This document shows positions 1 through 12,921 of a stretch of 64,000 bases of DNA, in pieces. How positions within the stretch are numbered: position 1 is the first letter of the stretch; the number at the start of each line of letters is the position of its first letter. Under the pieces are notes generated by a model. It ran no database searches, was not told the origin of the DNA, and was given only the letters and a program-made list of their open reading frames with translations. The position numbers and the translations under genes were made by a program. Origin of the DNA: Mantis religiosa (lineage: Eukaryota; Arthropoda; Insecta; Mantodea; Mantidae). The stretch is taken from assembly GCA_030765055.1 (NCBI GenBank), contig CM060958.1, positions 112,011,127 to 112,075,126 of the forward strand, read 5' to 3'.

Positions 1-72
1 TTTCAGTATATATTACTATTTCGTGAATGCATAAATAAATAAATCACACTTATGCTTGAATGTTTAAGAATT

Positions 73-330
73 ATTTTTTTTGTTTTGTTTTTTGTTGTGA
101 ATCTACGTCCTTCAACGTCAAGTCATATCGGACGGTGAATGAAATTGGTTAAATGATGCTCAAATGAGCCCAAGGTCCATAGCGCTTAGAGTTACCCGAA
201 ATTCGTGTTTGAGGATAAGGGGAAACTCCGGAAAAGCCTTATCCAGTTAACTCACCCTGACTGAGATTCGAACTCGGGTCCTCTTGAACGTGAGGCAGAC
301 ATGCTACCATCTACGATACCGAGGCGGGCA
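73..330 (-). repeat. tRNA-derived SINE, family A, near full length
   Basis: Read on the minus strand it starts with a tRNA-like head (A-box-like GATGGTAGCATG, B-box GAGTTCGAATCTC), continues through a unique body and ends in an A-rich tail, seen here as T runs at 73-96. The same unit recurs, whole or broken, near 12355, 13420, 25109, 42224, 57340 and 58300 in both orientations. The head-body-tail order and the dispersion identify an RNA polymerase III SINE. Confidence 0.8.
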
Positions 331-2123
331 ATTCATAATTAGATTATGTATTCAAATGTATATATACATCAAAGAAAACTGAAATGTAATGCACGCATTT
401 AATGAATCATAAAAAACTGAGGGAAAGCATATACAGAATGGGTCAGGAGGCTTTGAAAACGAACACAGGGTGTTATAAATGTATTGCAGGGCTTTTAAAA
501 ATTGTAAATACTGAAACATTTTGGGCCAAAATGTCACTGGGCAACAAACAATATAATTTCTTAATGTTTCGAGCACTTCATGAGGCAATTCCTACTAATT
601 TTGGGTTGAGAAAAACAAATATGACTTTGAAAAACTTTTATTAGCTCTAGTTTCTGTGATATACACAAGGTGAAAGTATTACATATTAACGGATAGGGAG
701 AAAGTTACACATACTAACAACAATGAAAATGTATTTGATTGTTTTAACTGGTAATTACATGCTAAGAGTTCTAAATTGCTGGAGAAATACTTCGCAGATA
801 GTCGTGTCTGAAGAGAATCATCTGGTGGCCTATTGACTTCGTCGTCTTTTAGCTTGCTTCTTGTGATGGAGTTCCCCAGAATCCCTATACAAAGACCAAC
901 AGTAATCCGAAGGCATTACTTCATTCCAACGGCCCTGATATTTTTGTTCCATTACAGAAGTGTCCTAAAGAATCTCTCCCCATGTTCATCACTAACAGCT
1001 CCACAACTAGGAGGGAAAAAAGTCTAGGTGGGAGTAGAGAAAATGGATCTTAAGAGACATGTTGCATCCAAGGTTACGGTATTTTTGCAGGAGCACTGTC
1101 AACAAATGCTTGTAGTTGTCATCTCTTTTGTTGCCTAAAAGTCCGTGAACAACAACCTTGAAAGCTTCCCAAACTTCCTTTTCTCTCTCGTCCAAAATTT
1201 GGTCAAATGCGGGATCCTTTACAAGTTCTGGTCCAACAAAAAAGCCTTTCTTAAATTTTGCATCACTTAATTTCTAAAAATTCTCTCTGATTGTGTTTTA
1301 TTATTTTAAAGGTATGCCAACTCCCCAGAAAAATAACCCCAAATTTAAAATCTTCACTTAAACGTGAAATGTCACTTTATCCTCAAAACAAGAGTTAATC
1401 TATCATTTTGTGGTGATTTTGTAATTCAGCAGATGTAAATACATGTAAATTCACTCTTTTTAAGTTCGAAACATTTACATTGTTGCCTAGTGTGTTCATA
1501 GACGACAAGAGTATACTTATCTGGTATAATTAAAAAATCGAAGATGTGTGTTATTTGTAGATAAAAACTGTGTCCTAGTGTCTCTAAAGCAGAGGACCGT
1601 GTATACATTAAGTGGAGGAGTGTCAATCGGCGAAGAGCCAAATCGCTTCACTTCCTTCCTTCAGCCAAAATATCGCTGTATTCCTCACCCACGGTAAGCT
1701 ATAATTGCACGGCATTCAAGCCTTCCGTTTAATGAGCCTAGAAGCTACCCTACAAAGTTCCTAATTTCTTTACTTAGTTTTCAGAAATAAATTGTGTACT
1801 ACAAAAGATAATGACTACAAGAGAGAGGATGAAGATGTTGGTGTTTTTGTGTATAAGGATATTTAAGGATATTCGTAATTGCCAGATCGTGGCTCCAAAG
1901 CATTTCGCTTACATTGTGTTAAATCTACGTCTCAAATCATTGGATCGCCCGATTCGGGAGGCTGTGAGACTGATTCCCACGGTAAACCTTCCTCACCCAC
2001 TGTTTTTTTCGAGGGTGTTCACAAATGACTAGGCGAATACTGGAAAAATAACTACTCCCTTGAATTTCCTATCCCTCCATTTCATTTTACCGTCCCACCT
2101 TGTTGTCAGCTTAAGGGCTCTAC
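331..2123. other. AT-rich flank, nothing recognised
   Basis: Only short open frames of 60-80 codons occur here, without domains, splice context or family resemblance. I see no gene, RNA or structured repeat. Confidence 0.5.
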
Positions 2124-3330
2124 GAGGGTTATCTGAAGAGTTTCCTTCCTAAAAGATACAAGCCATTTTTTCAGAAATTTATTTTTTAATTTTTATTATG
2201 CTTTCAGCATAATCTCCTTGTAGCTCTACACACTTCTCCCAGCGATGCTCTCATCTCTGTAACCCATCCAAATAGTACTCGGCGTTTTTCTCTACAAAAC
2301 AATTGTTCAAGAAGAAGATTGCCTCTTCATTTGACGAAAATCTCTGTCCTCCGAGCGCAATTTTCAGATGAGGGAACAAAATGAAGCCGCGTAGGACTAG
2401 ATTTGGTAGGTCATGCAGTTTAAACCGTAATTCGTGGGTTTTCACCATTGCTACCGCTGAGGTGTAAGACGTTGCGTTGTCTTGGTGATTGAGGATTTCC
2501 TTTTTCTGAAAATGTGGCCATTTTTCCGCAATTTCTGCTTTCGGCTTGTCAAGTAATGATGCGTACTATGCTCCTTTAATGGGTTTTCCTTTTTGAAGAT
2601 AATCGATTAAAATAACCCCATGACTATTCCAAAAACTGTTGCCATTACTTTCCCAGCCGAAAAATTGCTTTCCCCTTTGCAGCACACTGCTTTGGGGCGT
2701 AAAATGGTGTATCCAAGTTTCATCTACAGTAATTAATCGGCACCAAAACTCGGATTTATTGCGCCTAAACTACGCCAACGGAGTTTTGGAAACGTTCATT
2801 CGAACACGCTTTTGGTCTAACGTGAGCAAAAGCGGCACCCATTGCGCGGGCAGCTTTCTCATGTCTAAATGTTGATTTAGTATGTGACAAACACGTTCTT
2901 TTGACATGTTCATAGCCTCTGTTATCTCTCTCACGTTAATTCGGTAGTCGTATAGCACAGTTTGGTGAACGTTAGTGACGTCCCGAAAGTTCATGGCCTC
3001 TGAAGCTCTTACGGCCACGTATAAATACAGCTGCCCAAAATTTCACCGTGGTGAATGATGGTGCAGAGTCCCCATACACAGAACCCAATTCATGTTTGAT
3101 TTGAGTAGGCGTATTGCCTTTCAAAAAATATTTAATGACAGCTCGATTTTGTCCATTTTCATAAAAACACTCACATCAACTCAAACGACTGTTACATATC
3201 AACTGAGCGTCCAAAATGGCTGAAACTTTGGTAAGTAACTGTCAACATATGAACAACGAAATTTCACTCTTTTATTTGCGAGTGTTGCCATCTTCATGTT
3301 GAGGTCGGAAACTTTTCAGAGCACCCTCAA
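2124..3330 (-). mobile_element. Mariner element, decayed, minus strand
   Basis: The ends are imperfect inverted repeats: GAGGGTTATCTGAAGAGTTT at the left and, on the other strand, GAGGGTGCTCTGAAAAGTTT at the right, both continuing to CCnACCT. The size of about 1.2 kb is usual for mariner. Coding fragments of one transposase lie antisense between the ends. The same subfamily, in the other orientation, is at 21158-22435. Confidence 0.85.
2190..3156 (-). pseudogene. Mariner transposase, broken
   Basis: The minus strand encodes mariner transposase pieces in several frames: a start at MDKIE near 3156, a helix-turn-helix stretch (REITEAMNMSKERVCHILNQ, 2770-3018) followed by the typical ARWVP-like PAQWVP, and a C-terminal part with SSNEEAIFFLNN and AEYYLDG (2251-2448). 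In the family this enzyme binds the inverted repeats and cuts with a DD34D triad. Frame breaks between the pieces and loss of a continuous catalytic region show it cannot be functional. Confidence 0.85.
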
Positions 3331-6300
3331 GTGTCTGTAAAGGTTTCAGCGTTCATGACAGGAAATTTGCTCTCTGTTATGCTTATCCACCTGACAGGGG
3401 TCGTCTCTGATCTCCGCGCGCGCAGTAATGTGTAAGATAACAGAGACGCTGTCATATGAGAGTTAAGGTTATTAGGCATCCTGCCCTCTGCTTTTCTGTC
3501 ATTTCAGGTCGCGCCACCCTTAGCATCCTCTAAGCTCATCCCCACCTCCCAAGGAGGCATAAAATACCTTCCATAGCTAGAGATACGAGATATTAAGTCT
3601 CTACCCCTCAAACCCTATCATTGAGTCATATCTATTGAAAGAACCTATTGCCTTTAAGAACCTTTATGGGGGATGATGTGTCAAATTAAGATCTAAGATC
3701 TATACTAAAGGCTTAATGTTCTGAAGCTCTGCGGTATTTAATTTTCTTAGTCCAATAGAGTTTTTAAGTTATTCACATTCTTTGTTTAAAATGTACACAT
3801 TCCAAAATATAAGTTCTTATGAAGATGTTTTAAAAGTACTTAAAAAACTTCGAGCATAGGGTGTTTAACATATTTATTACAAATCACATAGAGTTTTATC
3901 TAGGATTCTCCCTAACTGCTATGATTGTAAGCATCCCACTCTAGATTTGGCGTGAAGACCGCTTAATTTTACTTAGAGGTCTCTTATCATAAAATCCGAG
4001 GGAGAGAAAGAGGTAGAGAGAAGTCTGGAATTTTCCGCTTTTCTGATGCCGTCGCAATTGTTATCGAATTATCTAATGCCTTCTAGAACAATGACTAGGA
4101 GGTAGAAATAACGCCAAAGTGTGAGAAGCAGTCAGTTGAGTTGTGTGGAGGTTACTGCGACAGTGGACATTTGAACTGTGAAGCAGTGATTCTTTTGTTT
4201 GTTTAAGGTGGCGGAGTAACGAGCTGACTTTGAAGACTGCTGTTTATCAATGTTACGTCTTTGTGCTGCTGCGAGGATTGTAATGCAATAAAAAGTGTTT
4301 AAAATTTCTGCAAACAAGACTTAATTCTACGAACCCAAAGAGTCACAATATATCATTATGTTATTTAATTGTTTACCTGATTATTTAAAAAAAACTTTAA
4401 TTAGCTTTAAAGTGTAATCGTCTATAAATTCCAAGAATTTTATTTTATTGTCTGGATTTAAATATTTATAGGACTTAATTATTGACGTTTTTTAGCAGTT
4501 ACTTGTATACTTCATGTTGTTAGGGATAGTCAAAGAGATTAGTATTTATAATAAGATAAAGAAGTAATGTAAAGTAGGTAATGGTGTAACCATGACAACG
4601 TAATATGTTAAGTTATTGAATGTTTTAAAAGATTTTGTTCTTCTGCAGTGCAAGTCTTAGGGGTAAGACGTGTATTTATTTCTCCAAGTGTGTGCAGAAA
4701 CAAATTTGTGTGTATCTAAGATGCATAAGTAGCGTGTGGCTAGAAAAGAAGTAGTTCACCATGGAATCTACCACTGGTTGTAAAAAGACTACATTAATAA
4801 TATTTAGAATTGTTTCAAAGAATTTATAATTGTTTATGAGGAATTAAATTTCCATCTTTGAACAAGAAAAGTATTACTTGTTAATTATTCAGAAGTTGAA
4901 ATACTTTCTCAGTCCCGTTACCGTGATCCTGGGAAAGAAAAATATCTCATCGCTCTACAATTACAGATGAACCTAATTATCCAGAGTTGCTGAAGAAAAT
5001 TCTAGATTTCTTCAAGATTGTCATCAAATGTGAGAAATTAATCTGCATCTCATCATCCTTCGAAAATATTCGCTTCAAGATGGCTTCCAACTTGGGGCTT
5101 CAAGATAATCCACTCGGAGATCATCTCATCACAATCCCCCAAAAATTATTGCTTTGAGTTGCTATACATGTGCGTGGCTCACATTATACATAATCTATAT
5201 CATATTTTAAACTGAAAATTAAATAAGGTTTTAATAAATTTTAATCAAACACCAATAGATATAAAACAAGCAAATGCAGAAAGAATATTTAGTAGATGGT
5301 TATTAGGATAACAGAATAGAATACATTAAGGGTAATATTATTGAAAGCAAGAATAGAAAGAATAAATCATGAAGATAGAAGACAATAACGTGATGTAACT
5401 TTTATAATTCAATTCGTAAAAGAAACATTGGAATGAAACTGTTGGCACAGCAGAAGAAACAGCATTAATCAAAATAGCACGAGACTAACAACCAGCAGGA
5501 AGTAGAAGGATACTAAAAGGTGGTTAGAAGAAGCTTTTTTATCACGTCCGACTCAATTGGTTAAAAAAAGACGTAGAACAAATGAATGATTAAGAATAAA
5601 AACAACTAAAGAGGAAGATGCTTAAACCGGAGACTGGTTGTCCCAGGTTATTTTCCTGGGGTACAGATGCTCTTTAAATAAATGCAGCTAAATACAAGAA
5701 AGAAATATTTCACATGAAAATGTACGCAATTTCACAATTATGTATCTTCCAAGGTTCTTTGGAAGACAAGTTTAATACTTATACTGCAGATTTACAAATC
5801 ATAGCACGAGTGGAAGGATACCTGTCTTTATTACGGAAGATAAAAGTCAGAAAGTTAACCATGTTTTAGAGGAATAACTTTAATAAACAAAACTAGGTCG
5901 TGTTACTTTTATTTCTCATTTACTAATAGCACACTGATTATCTCAAGATGTACAACGTCAAGAAGTGAACTTAATGATGTGCAAGCAACCGCTATAAAAA
6001 TAATGACTTACCCACCACAACGGCCCTAAGACGAACTAAACTAAGTGGAATAAGTGGTTACTACAAAGTTTACAGCACTGCTTTATGGTCTAGTTTAAAC
6101 ACGCTGGCTCAATAAAACCAAGCTCAGACGTTAAACGCCTCAGCAGTAAAATCGCTCTTTCTTTTTAATTTTTATTCCTAATAGTTTCTCTCAGCGATGT
6201 GCTATCTTAATTTTAAAACTAGAGTAGATACAGACATTGCACTAATCCAAACGTGTAGTACCTATTGGAAACATTTAGGTCAACTGGTTTTTCTTCAATT

Positions 6301-7258
6301 TTTAATAAAGGGGAAAACTGACAATTTTAGAATTTAAATAATTTGGTAAATTTGCAACCGTAATTAAGGCCAACTATGGGAAGATGGTGGGATGGTGTTC
6401 TCGAAGTTATATTTGTAGCAGTATTACTACAAATGTGTTGATGGTGGGGGATGAAGATGTACTCGTAGTGATGATGTTCTGCTTGTGGGGTCCTTTGTAG
6501 CTCCGGTATGCATGAGAAATCTTGACCGGGGTCTCGGATACTAGGATTGTGGAACTCAATGTTAAGGAAATAATAAAAATGTTTCCAAGTTTTTCTTTAA
6601 TTTAAAATCACTGCAATTCACAACATCTACGATTACCAAACATATTCTCATACAATTCTGATTATTACAATCCTAAAACAATCATTTTCTTAGATTTCTG
6701 TTGTGTATACACACACGTGATTTCTTCGCTTTCCGAATATTAGTTTTCTGAAAATAAGGTTTAAATATATCGAACATTCATTATATTGATGATGAATAAT
6801 TTGTAAAGTTCGTGCAGTGTTAAGCACACGCGTCTGCTCCCTCTGAAATCACCATGCAAAAGACGATATCCTGTCTTCTTCACTTATTGACTTTTACCTT
6901 ATTACCATGGTAACTAATTATTATAGTCTACATCACATTCTCCTGTGGTAAATGCATTAATTTTGAATCACATAATTTTCTGATTTTCCAAATAAAATAT
7001 CCTAACACGATTTTCACTTATAATTTTATCTTTATATTGAATTTATCATATTTACCATTTATCTAGATTGAACATTAACATTCATCTTTACCTGTCTGTG
7101 ACCTATTCTATACAGTCATAGCCATCTATAACTCATACCAATTGAACAGAAAACTTTCATCATTTTAAACATATCAATATTAATAATAAATTAAAAAATC
7201 TAATATCATCCTGGCACTTGACATATTAATATGTGTATTAAATTTGACAAATAAATGA
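3331..7258. other. Intergenic AT-rich DNA, nothing recognised
   Basis: About 3.9 kb upstream of troponin C holds no open frame above about 60 codons that looks coding, no tRNA-like boxes and no paired terminal repeats that I can find. Confidence 0.5.
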
Positions 7259-7261
7259 ATG

Positions 7262-7895
7262 CGCCAGATATCACGAGCAAAACCAGTGTTTACAATTGTA
7301 AAAATAGTGCAATGGGTTGCTGAACACTGTGTTTATGTGGTGGACATATTTTTCAAAAATGGCGACTCGATTATCATGATGATATTGTGCTTATTGTTGA
7401 GGCTCAGTTTCGTTTACATGGTATGGTCAAAAAACAGCATTTTTGCTATTGAAGTGACTCAAATCCACAACCGCTATTTATGCGCCCTCTTCATAGTCTA
7501 CATGTAACAATTCTGCTGTGGCGTGGTGAGTTTTGGAACCACAAGTCCTTATTTTTTTTTTTTTTGAAGAGAATGACAGAGTCGTAACAGTGACCTTAGA
7601 TCGATACGTAGATGTGTTAGGGGACTTCCTCACTCCTGAGTTAGATTATCGCGGAATCCATCTCAACACCATCTAGCTTGAACAAGATGGAGCTACAGCC
7701 CATACTGCCAACGTGTCCATTGCAATGGCTAAAGGATTTTTTCCAAAAAAGTTATTTCAAGAAGAGGAGAAATCCCATGGCCCGCGCGTTCTCCAGATCT
7801 GTCAATATGCGACTACTTCCTTTGGGGCTACCTGTTGCAATCAGCGATACAGAATCTAAATCACAGACTACAACAATGTATAATAAGTAATGGAG
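7262..7895 (+). pseudogene. Mariner/Tc1-like transposase remnant
   Basis: Around 7678 the frame reads EQDGATAHTANVS, matching the second catalytic Asp block (QQDGATAHT...) of a large insect Tc1/mariner transposase clade. It is followed by a degraded PWPARSPDLS-like zone (FFPKKLFQEEEKSHGPR). An upstream segment (7262-7500: VAEHCVYVVDIFFKNGDS) looks like the N-terminal helix-turn-helix region of the same clade. Stops and frameshifts separate the parts and I see no terminal repeats, so this is an old fragment. Confidence 0.6.
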
Positions 7896-8337
7896 GTCAC
7901 TTAAGATACGTCCTATTTAGAAAATAAGGCCATGTTATCAAATGGCATTCCATGCCCTATTGCAGTGTTACAGAATTAAAATTTTAATTCGAATCTTACA
8001 ATATTTATTTTATTTTAAAAGTAGTCAAGTTCCCATGGGCCCTGTATTACAATTTGCAAAATGCTCCTTAATATGGGTTTTAATTTTGAAATACTTACAC
8101 TTTCTCAAAACAAAAGTCATTGGTGTTTTTATTAGTTATGCAAAGAGGAGGGAATTTCAAAGAATCACATAGACATTAGCTCTTGAAACTTTTATCACCT
8201 AAGCCCACTGTACTCCTCTACTATTTTATATGTAAGAAAATATGATGTGATGCATACATTTGTACAAATACTTATTTCTATTAGCGTACGACAGGTAGAA
8301 GAGCAAGTTAACAAAATTTGCTTTTATATTGTGCAAT

Positions 8338-8575
8338 GTCTCCCTTGCTGGTGTGAGGCGTCGCTTGGGTTCCCTCAGAGTGAGGAAGCCAAAGCATATT
8401 GACCTTATAGGTAACATCAGGGTTGGGGGATCATCCCAGTGATGGAGCAATTGGTAGAACGATGGTGGGGGAAACCGGAGGACGCGGAGGAAACCCATGC
8501 CAAATCCATGTTGTCCACCACAAATCCCACTTTGCGGAGTCCACAAATTAGGAGTAGCCAGCAATTACAAGAATT
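8338..8575 (-). repeat. Interspersed repeat C, copy 1
   Basis: About 200 bp here is clearly related to 16195-16470: both carry the run from TTGCTTGGGTTCCCTCAGAG-like sequence to the CATGTTGTCCACCACAAATC box. Overlapping minus-strand frames yield the GGQHGxGxGFLRVLR peptide often mis-predicted in insect genomes. The class (SINE or other) is not clear. Confidence 0.65.
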
Positions 8576-8589
8576 CCAGAGACAAAAGC

Positions 8590-9125
8590 AAAAGTGATGG
8601 CGTTTCAGGAAAACAGAAACACATAAGCTGTAAAGTAGTAATAAATAATAAAACAATAGAACAGGCAAATAACTTCAACTATTTGGGATTTAATGTATCC
8701 TACACCCAAATTAGTGATATTAACATAAAAGTCAGCAGATTCTATAGCACGTATCGAACAATAAGAAGAACGTTGAGATATAAAACATTAAAAGCACCCG
8801 AATTAAAATAATATAAAACTAAGGAAGTTCCCATGTTAACTCATGCCTGAGAGAATTGGACACTTATAAAATCAGACAGAAGAGAGATAGAATCAACCGA
8901 AACGAAAGTCTTACGTTCTGAAGAGAGATACACACTTTTAGATAAGAAAATGCAATGAGGACATTAGAACAGAATTAAAGATATTTAACTTAAAAGACAG
9001 GGTAAATAAAATAAGAAATAACTGGCTAGAACACATAGCAAGGATACCAAAAAAACTGATTACCACAGACATTACTTCAACACTACCCTAAAGCTAGAAG
9101 AAGAGTTAGAAGACCATGCGAGATA
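8590..9125 (+). pseudogene. LINE reverse transcriptase C-terminal fragment
   Basis: The frame at 8590-8808 reads CKVVINNKTIEQANNFNYLGFNVSY, the segment just after the RT palm in many insect non-LTR elements (a NxFxYLG motif). Downstream pieces include NWTLIKSDRREIESTETKV and YTLLDKK, also usual in that C-terminal region. Stops and frameshifts occur throughout. It is a 5'-truncated dead insertion in the same orientation as the host gene. The assignment rests on the NFNYLG block and the order of the following blocks. Confidence 0.7.
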
Positions 9126-9129
9126 AAAA

Positions 9130-10331
9130 CACCTTCTCTCACATTTTACTTTTAGGTTGTTTACAGCTTGTTTGAACTCGGGTCAGTAGAACACACCTGC
9201 GCATTTTTACACGTTTAGAGTTAATATTAGTATCTATATATGCGGCACTTGAATCGATGTGCGTGTGGGTGTGCAAGTGAGCACATAAATCGTGTTTTAA
9301 AGCCATAGATTTTCTGAGGCACAAAGCAGGCAAGCAAGCAGTGAAGCGCAATACAGTTGCTCCCTGAGGCATTCTTTCGCTGCAGCACCGCCCGAATGGC
9401 GTTGGCAGGATCTTCTATTGTCTGTAAATTACCTTGCTGTTTGCCTCTAGCCGATCGGGAAGGGGCTAGAGTTACAATGTAAGACAATCTTCTTGTTTGG
9501 CAGTTAGTGTTGTGCAGGTCAGACTCCATTGGAGCCCATATTTGCTGATGCTGTTGGGTGCAATGGGTGGGGCCGTTTGGAAACGACAGTATCCTGAGAG
9601 GCGGCGTCTTGAAAATGACTATACAATGGCGTCAGATACAGGCGAGACTGCTTTCCGACGCATCCTTATCTAAAACGTTCCTTCTCTGTTAAGTAGGCAT
9701 GCACATCTACTCAGCTCTCTTCTCGATAGTTGGTAGGATCTTCCATTTCAATTGTTCCAATCAATTAGACGAGAATGGGGGCGTTGAATTGTACAGTATC
9801 GTGTGCAATCTACAAGAAGACAAGATCTTTAAATTCTGCAGCTGTGATAACTATGTTTATAATTCTTAAACATTCCTTGCTTTGTTAAGGATACATATTT
9901 TCAATACTACTATTTAAATAAATCAGCACAGTTATAATTTAAAACGAAATTCTCCTGTAAGATTTGTAATTGTGCCTTAAACCATTCATTTAAAAACACC
10001 AGTAATTATACATAATACTCTTGGGATGAATGTTAATTCCTCTCAGTGACATCCATGTACCACTGTTTATTAGATAAAAATTAATATAGAGTATATATAT
10101 TTTTAAAAAAAACCCTTATTTCATAATTCTAATTTTAAGGACAATACCTTTAGACTAAAAATGTACGACTAAACTTTTTTTAAAGAAGAAACTGTTTGTA
10201 ACTGACAAAATTACATTCTTAGCTTTATTTATTAGAATGATATTAAGAAGGAAAAATTTCATAATTATAGCTTCATTAGAGCAGCAATAATGTATACCTA
10301 AATAGCATAACTATTAAATTGAAAACAAATA
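9130..10331. other. Intergenic DNA, nothing recognised
   Basis: Minus-strand frames of 77 and 100 codons (9139-9529) have no family resemblance and no start or splice context. The rest is AT-rich with no recognisable repeat. Confidence 0.45.
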
Positions 10332-10340
10332 GATTTAAAT

Positions 10341-10706
10341 ATGCCCATGTTCTTCTAGGGAAGCAAGACAGGTGAAAAGACGATTAGATATCGACGTTTC
10401 GGGAGTGTGTTTCTCTCCCATCATCAGGTAACTTACTAAATGTTATAACCGCAAATGAATCACTGCATATAACACAAATATAAACAAAGACAAAACACTA
10501 TCTAAATTCGCATTATTAAACAAAAGACTGTTTTCAATAAATTAAATGCCAGGCAGGAGTTGGCGTGAGTAAACAAAATTATTGGGCCAAAGAAACGCAA
10601 CTACTTAACTTGATTATAAAGCTACACAGATCGGTGCTCCTTAAGTCGACCGATTTCCATTTTAAGGCCGGTTTACCAGAGGAGCTGAACTGAAATACAG
10701 CATCAC
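10341..10706 (-). mobile_element. Penelope-like element, 5'-truncated 3' end
   Basis: This segment aligns by eye, reversed, with the 3' parts of the Penelope-like copies at 48.7-49.6 kb and 58.2-59.3 kb. It holds the pre-terminal non-coding region and the last part of the coding frame (GLKMEI-like stretch near 10670). It is flanked by a 9-bp direct repeat GATTTAAAT at 10332-10340 and 10707-10715, the expected target-site duplication. The hammerhead-like motif lies near the 3' end. Confidence 0.75.
10392..10429 (-). ncRNA. Hammerhead-ribozyme-like motif in Penelope copy
   Basis: On the minus strand the order is CTGATGA, T, GGGAG, a loop, CTCCC, GAA, ACGT, C. This is the hammerhead core with a 5-bp stem II and a palindromic stem III. 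Stem I is poor here (only the first base pair fits). It matches the copies at 49480 and 59169. Activity is not shown. Confidence 0.4.
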
Positions 10707-11379
10707 GATTTAAATAGTTTATTTAACATATTATAGGTCTCATATTTCGAAGAATTAATGGACTCACAGTTTTCTTTGTTCTTATTGTAATTCCTTTTTG
10801 GCCACGTCCAGAAATATATCTGTTTCAGTTTAAGAAATGCAGGATTTATAAAGAAATTGTATAAAAGGAGACATTAACTACTGCTTTCCCTTGTAACGTT
10901 TTGGGGCTCGATTACTAAGTATGAAACCAACACATACATGGTATATCAACAGGACTGGAATTGAAATAAAAATTATATATCTTATATATGTAAATTCAGC
11001 ATTATGATTAGTAATTCTTGCTATACACATATTAAATTTTTAAAATATTTTAAACAAACTTATTTTTATGGTAAATTTTGACCAGTTGTCTTCTTTTATG
11101 GGATTCATTACTACTTGCACTTAATTAACCTCCCAAATCATAATTCAGAACTCACAGAAAACAAAGATAAATTATTTTGGGCTTGGTTAATTCTAAATGC
11201 CAACCTCTCAGTAACTACTGATCCATCTTCCAATATATCGGGCCCAAATGACCTTGTTGTCGACGGGCCCTAAAACACCACACACTCACTCACTCACTCA
11301 CTCTTCCAATATAACTATTTTTGCCAATGTTTAATACTTTCGATTCAATACTCATAATTATAAATGATTTATGAACAGC

Positions 11380-12021
11380 GCGATCCATATAAACCTGAAC
11401 CATTTCAATAGGTCATAACTTTTGAACCAATAATAGGACACACGTGCAGCTTTGGGAGAATATAATACACAATTGGGAGATTACATCACACTATTTATAT
11501 CTCAGAGAAAATGTTGAATGTCCTCCATCAGCATCTATATATGTTTGCACTAGTCTCACAATATTCTCTGAGTAACCTCGCCAATGTTACTTATTTCGGT
11601 TCGAATGGATTCCTTGAGAACGTCGATTGTCCGTGGCCTGTTCTTGTACACCATATTTTGTTTTGATACCCCCACAAAAAATCCGGTGAGTTTAGGTCAG
11701 GGGATCTGGGGGGCCACAGAGTTTTTGAGATTATTCGATTATCGAAGAAACTGTTTAAAAGTTCCATGGTGTCATTAGATTTTGCTCCATCTTGCTGGAA
11801 ATAACCTTCTCTCAATTCGACATCATCCAGCTGCTCCAAAACCCATATAAACTTCAGTGTCTACAGTCGTATATCAAAGAAAATGGGCCCAAAGATCGAG
11901 ATGTAAATAGTGTAATGTAATCTCCCAATTATGTATTATATTCTCCCAAAGTTGCACGTGTGTCGTGTTATTGGTTCCAAGGTTATGTCCTATTTAATTG
12001 GTTCAGGTTTATCTGGATCGC
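11380..12021 (-). mobile_element. Tc1/mariner-like deletion derivative with ~125-bp inverted ends
   Basis: The two ends (about 11380-11508 and 11897-12021) are inverted copies over about 125 bp at roughly 85-90% identity by eye, starting GCGATCCAnATAAACCTGAA. Between them the minus strand keeps a transposase scrap with YFQQDGAKSNDT and LWPPRSPDLNSPDFLWG, the second and third catalytic blocks of an insect Tc1/mariner clade. The 642-bp size, long arms and scrap of coding sequence describe an internally deleted, non-autonomous element. Confidence 0.85.
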
Positions 12022-12354
12022 AGTATATAATGTACATGCGCCCATAAAATTTAATTCCATAGCAACTTGCATAACGATGTTCAAACCAAACAGTTTTGCA
12101 GATTTCATGAAGCAGTACCAATAAGTAGGACCTGGCCGAGGCCCTGCGATATAGAGAATGGAGCTCTTGTTCTCGGCAACAGAATGCGCCGGGTTTGATC
12201 CCAAAACTGTGTTTCGGGTATCGTACCTGTACTCATGAGAAAAAGGAAGCTGTGCTAGGCAGCTGTGTGTACCTACTGAGCTAGCATTGCGGTGGGGAGT
12301 GCGAGATGCTGACCACAGTACCTCATCGTATCGGCAGGATGTCCATCATCTGAG

Positions 12355-12565
12355 GCGTATTTGCCTGATGTTCAAGAGGTCCTGCGTTCGAATCTCGGTC
12401 AAGGTGAGTTATCTGGAAAAGTTTTTCTCTTCGGGGTTTCCCTTATCCTGAAAGATGAATGTCTTCTATGGACCCTGAGTTAATTTGAGTTTCATTTCAC
12501 TCATTACATTCATCGTCTGATATGACTTAATATTGGAGGAGGTTAGTTAAAAAATTATAGGTGAA
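12355..12565 (+). repeat. SINE family A, diverged, just upstream of troponin C
   Basis: It carries the B-box GCGTTCGAATCTC, the GGTGAGTTATCTGG body and the terminal ATATGACTTAA block seen in the other copies. It ends about 270 bp before the TATA box of troponin C. Confidence 0.7.
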
Positions 12566-12836
12566 TACAAAATAGCTCATTTAGTAAGGTGCGTAGAGTT
12601 TTATAAACGTAATGTGGCATTTACTGGGGCAAATGCCGGAAAAAGCAGAACCAGATCTCCACGCTTTTCCACGCTTTAAGGAAGCAGGCTGTAAAATCGG
12701 AAGGAAACACCGACAAAAATAAAAGCTTCGGAGATGGGAAAAAAAGTAAAGGAGTGAGAAAAAAGATTCGGAAGAGGAGAAAAATTAGGAAAACCGCACA
12801 CACTAGAGTGCTGGAGGGAGGGCTGGTGTTCCCACA

Positions 12837-12875
12837 TATAAGATACTGCACATGTGGTCCTGCCGCCACACAGTG
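12837..12875 (+). promoter_or_regulatory. Core promoter of troponin C (TATA plus initiator)
   Basis: TATAAG at 12837-12842 is followed about 35 bp later by ACAGTG (A at about 12872), a fair fit to the arthropod initiator. Transcription from there gives a 5' leader of about 47 nt before the ATG at 12919. The assignment is inferred from spacing and position. Confidence 0.55.
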
Positions 12876-12918
12876 TGTATGTGAGTGAAGTGTAGACTCT
12901 CTGCTGCCTTCCATCACC

Positions 12919-12921
12919 ATG
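12919..12921 (+). CDS. TpnC: Troponin C coding exon 1: start codon only
   Basis: The sequence CATCACCATG is followed immediately by GTAAGA, an excellent 5' splice site. The coding part of this exon is only the ATG. An intron directly after the initiator ATG is a known feature of calmodulin-superfamily genes, including insect troponin C genes. The ATG is in phase 0 with exon 2 at 25981. A TATA box lies about 80 bp upstream, and no other in-frame start is available in exon 2. The call depends on the exon 2 and 3 fit; alone it would be weak. Confidence 0.7.

Noticed and set aside
402..644. 80-codon frame possibly from a transposase
   Set aside because: No conserved block recognised; too short to support.
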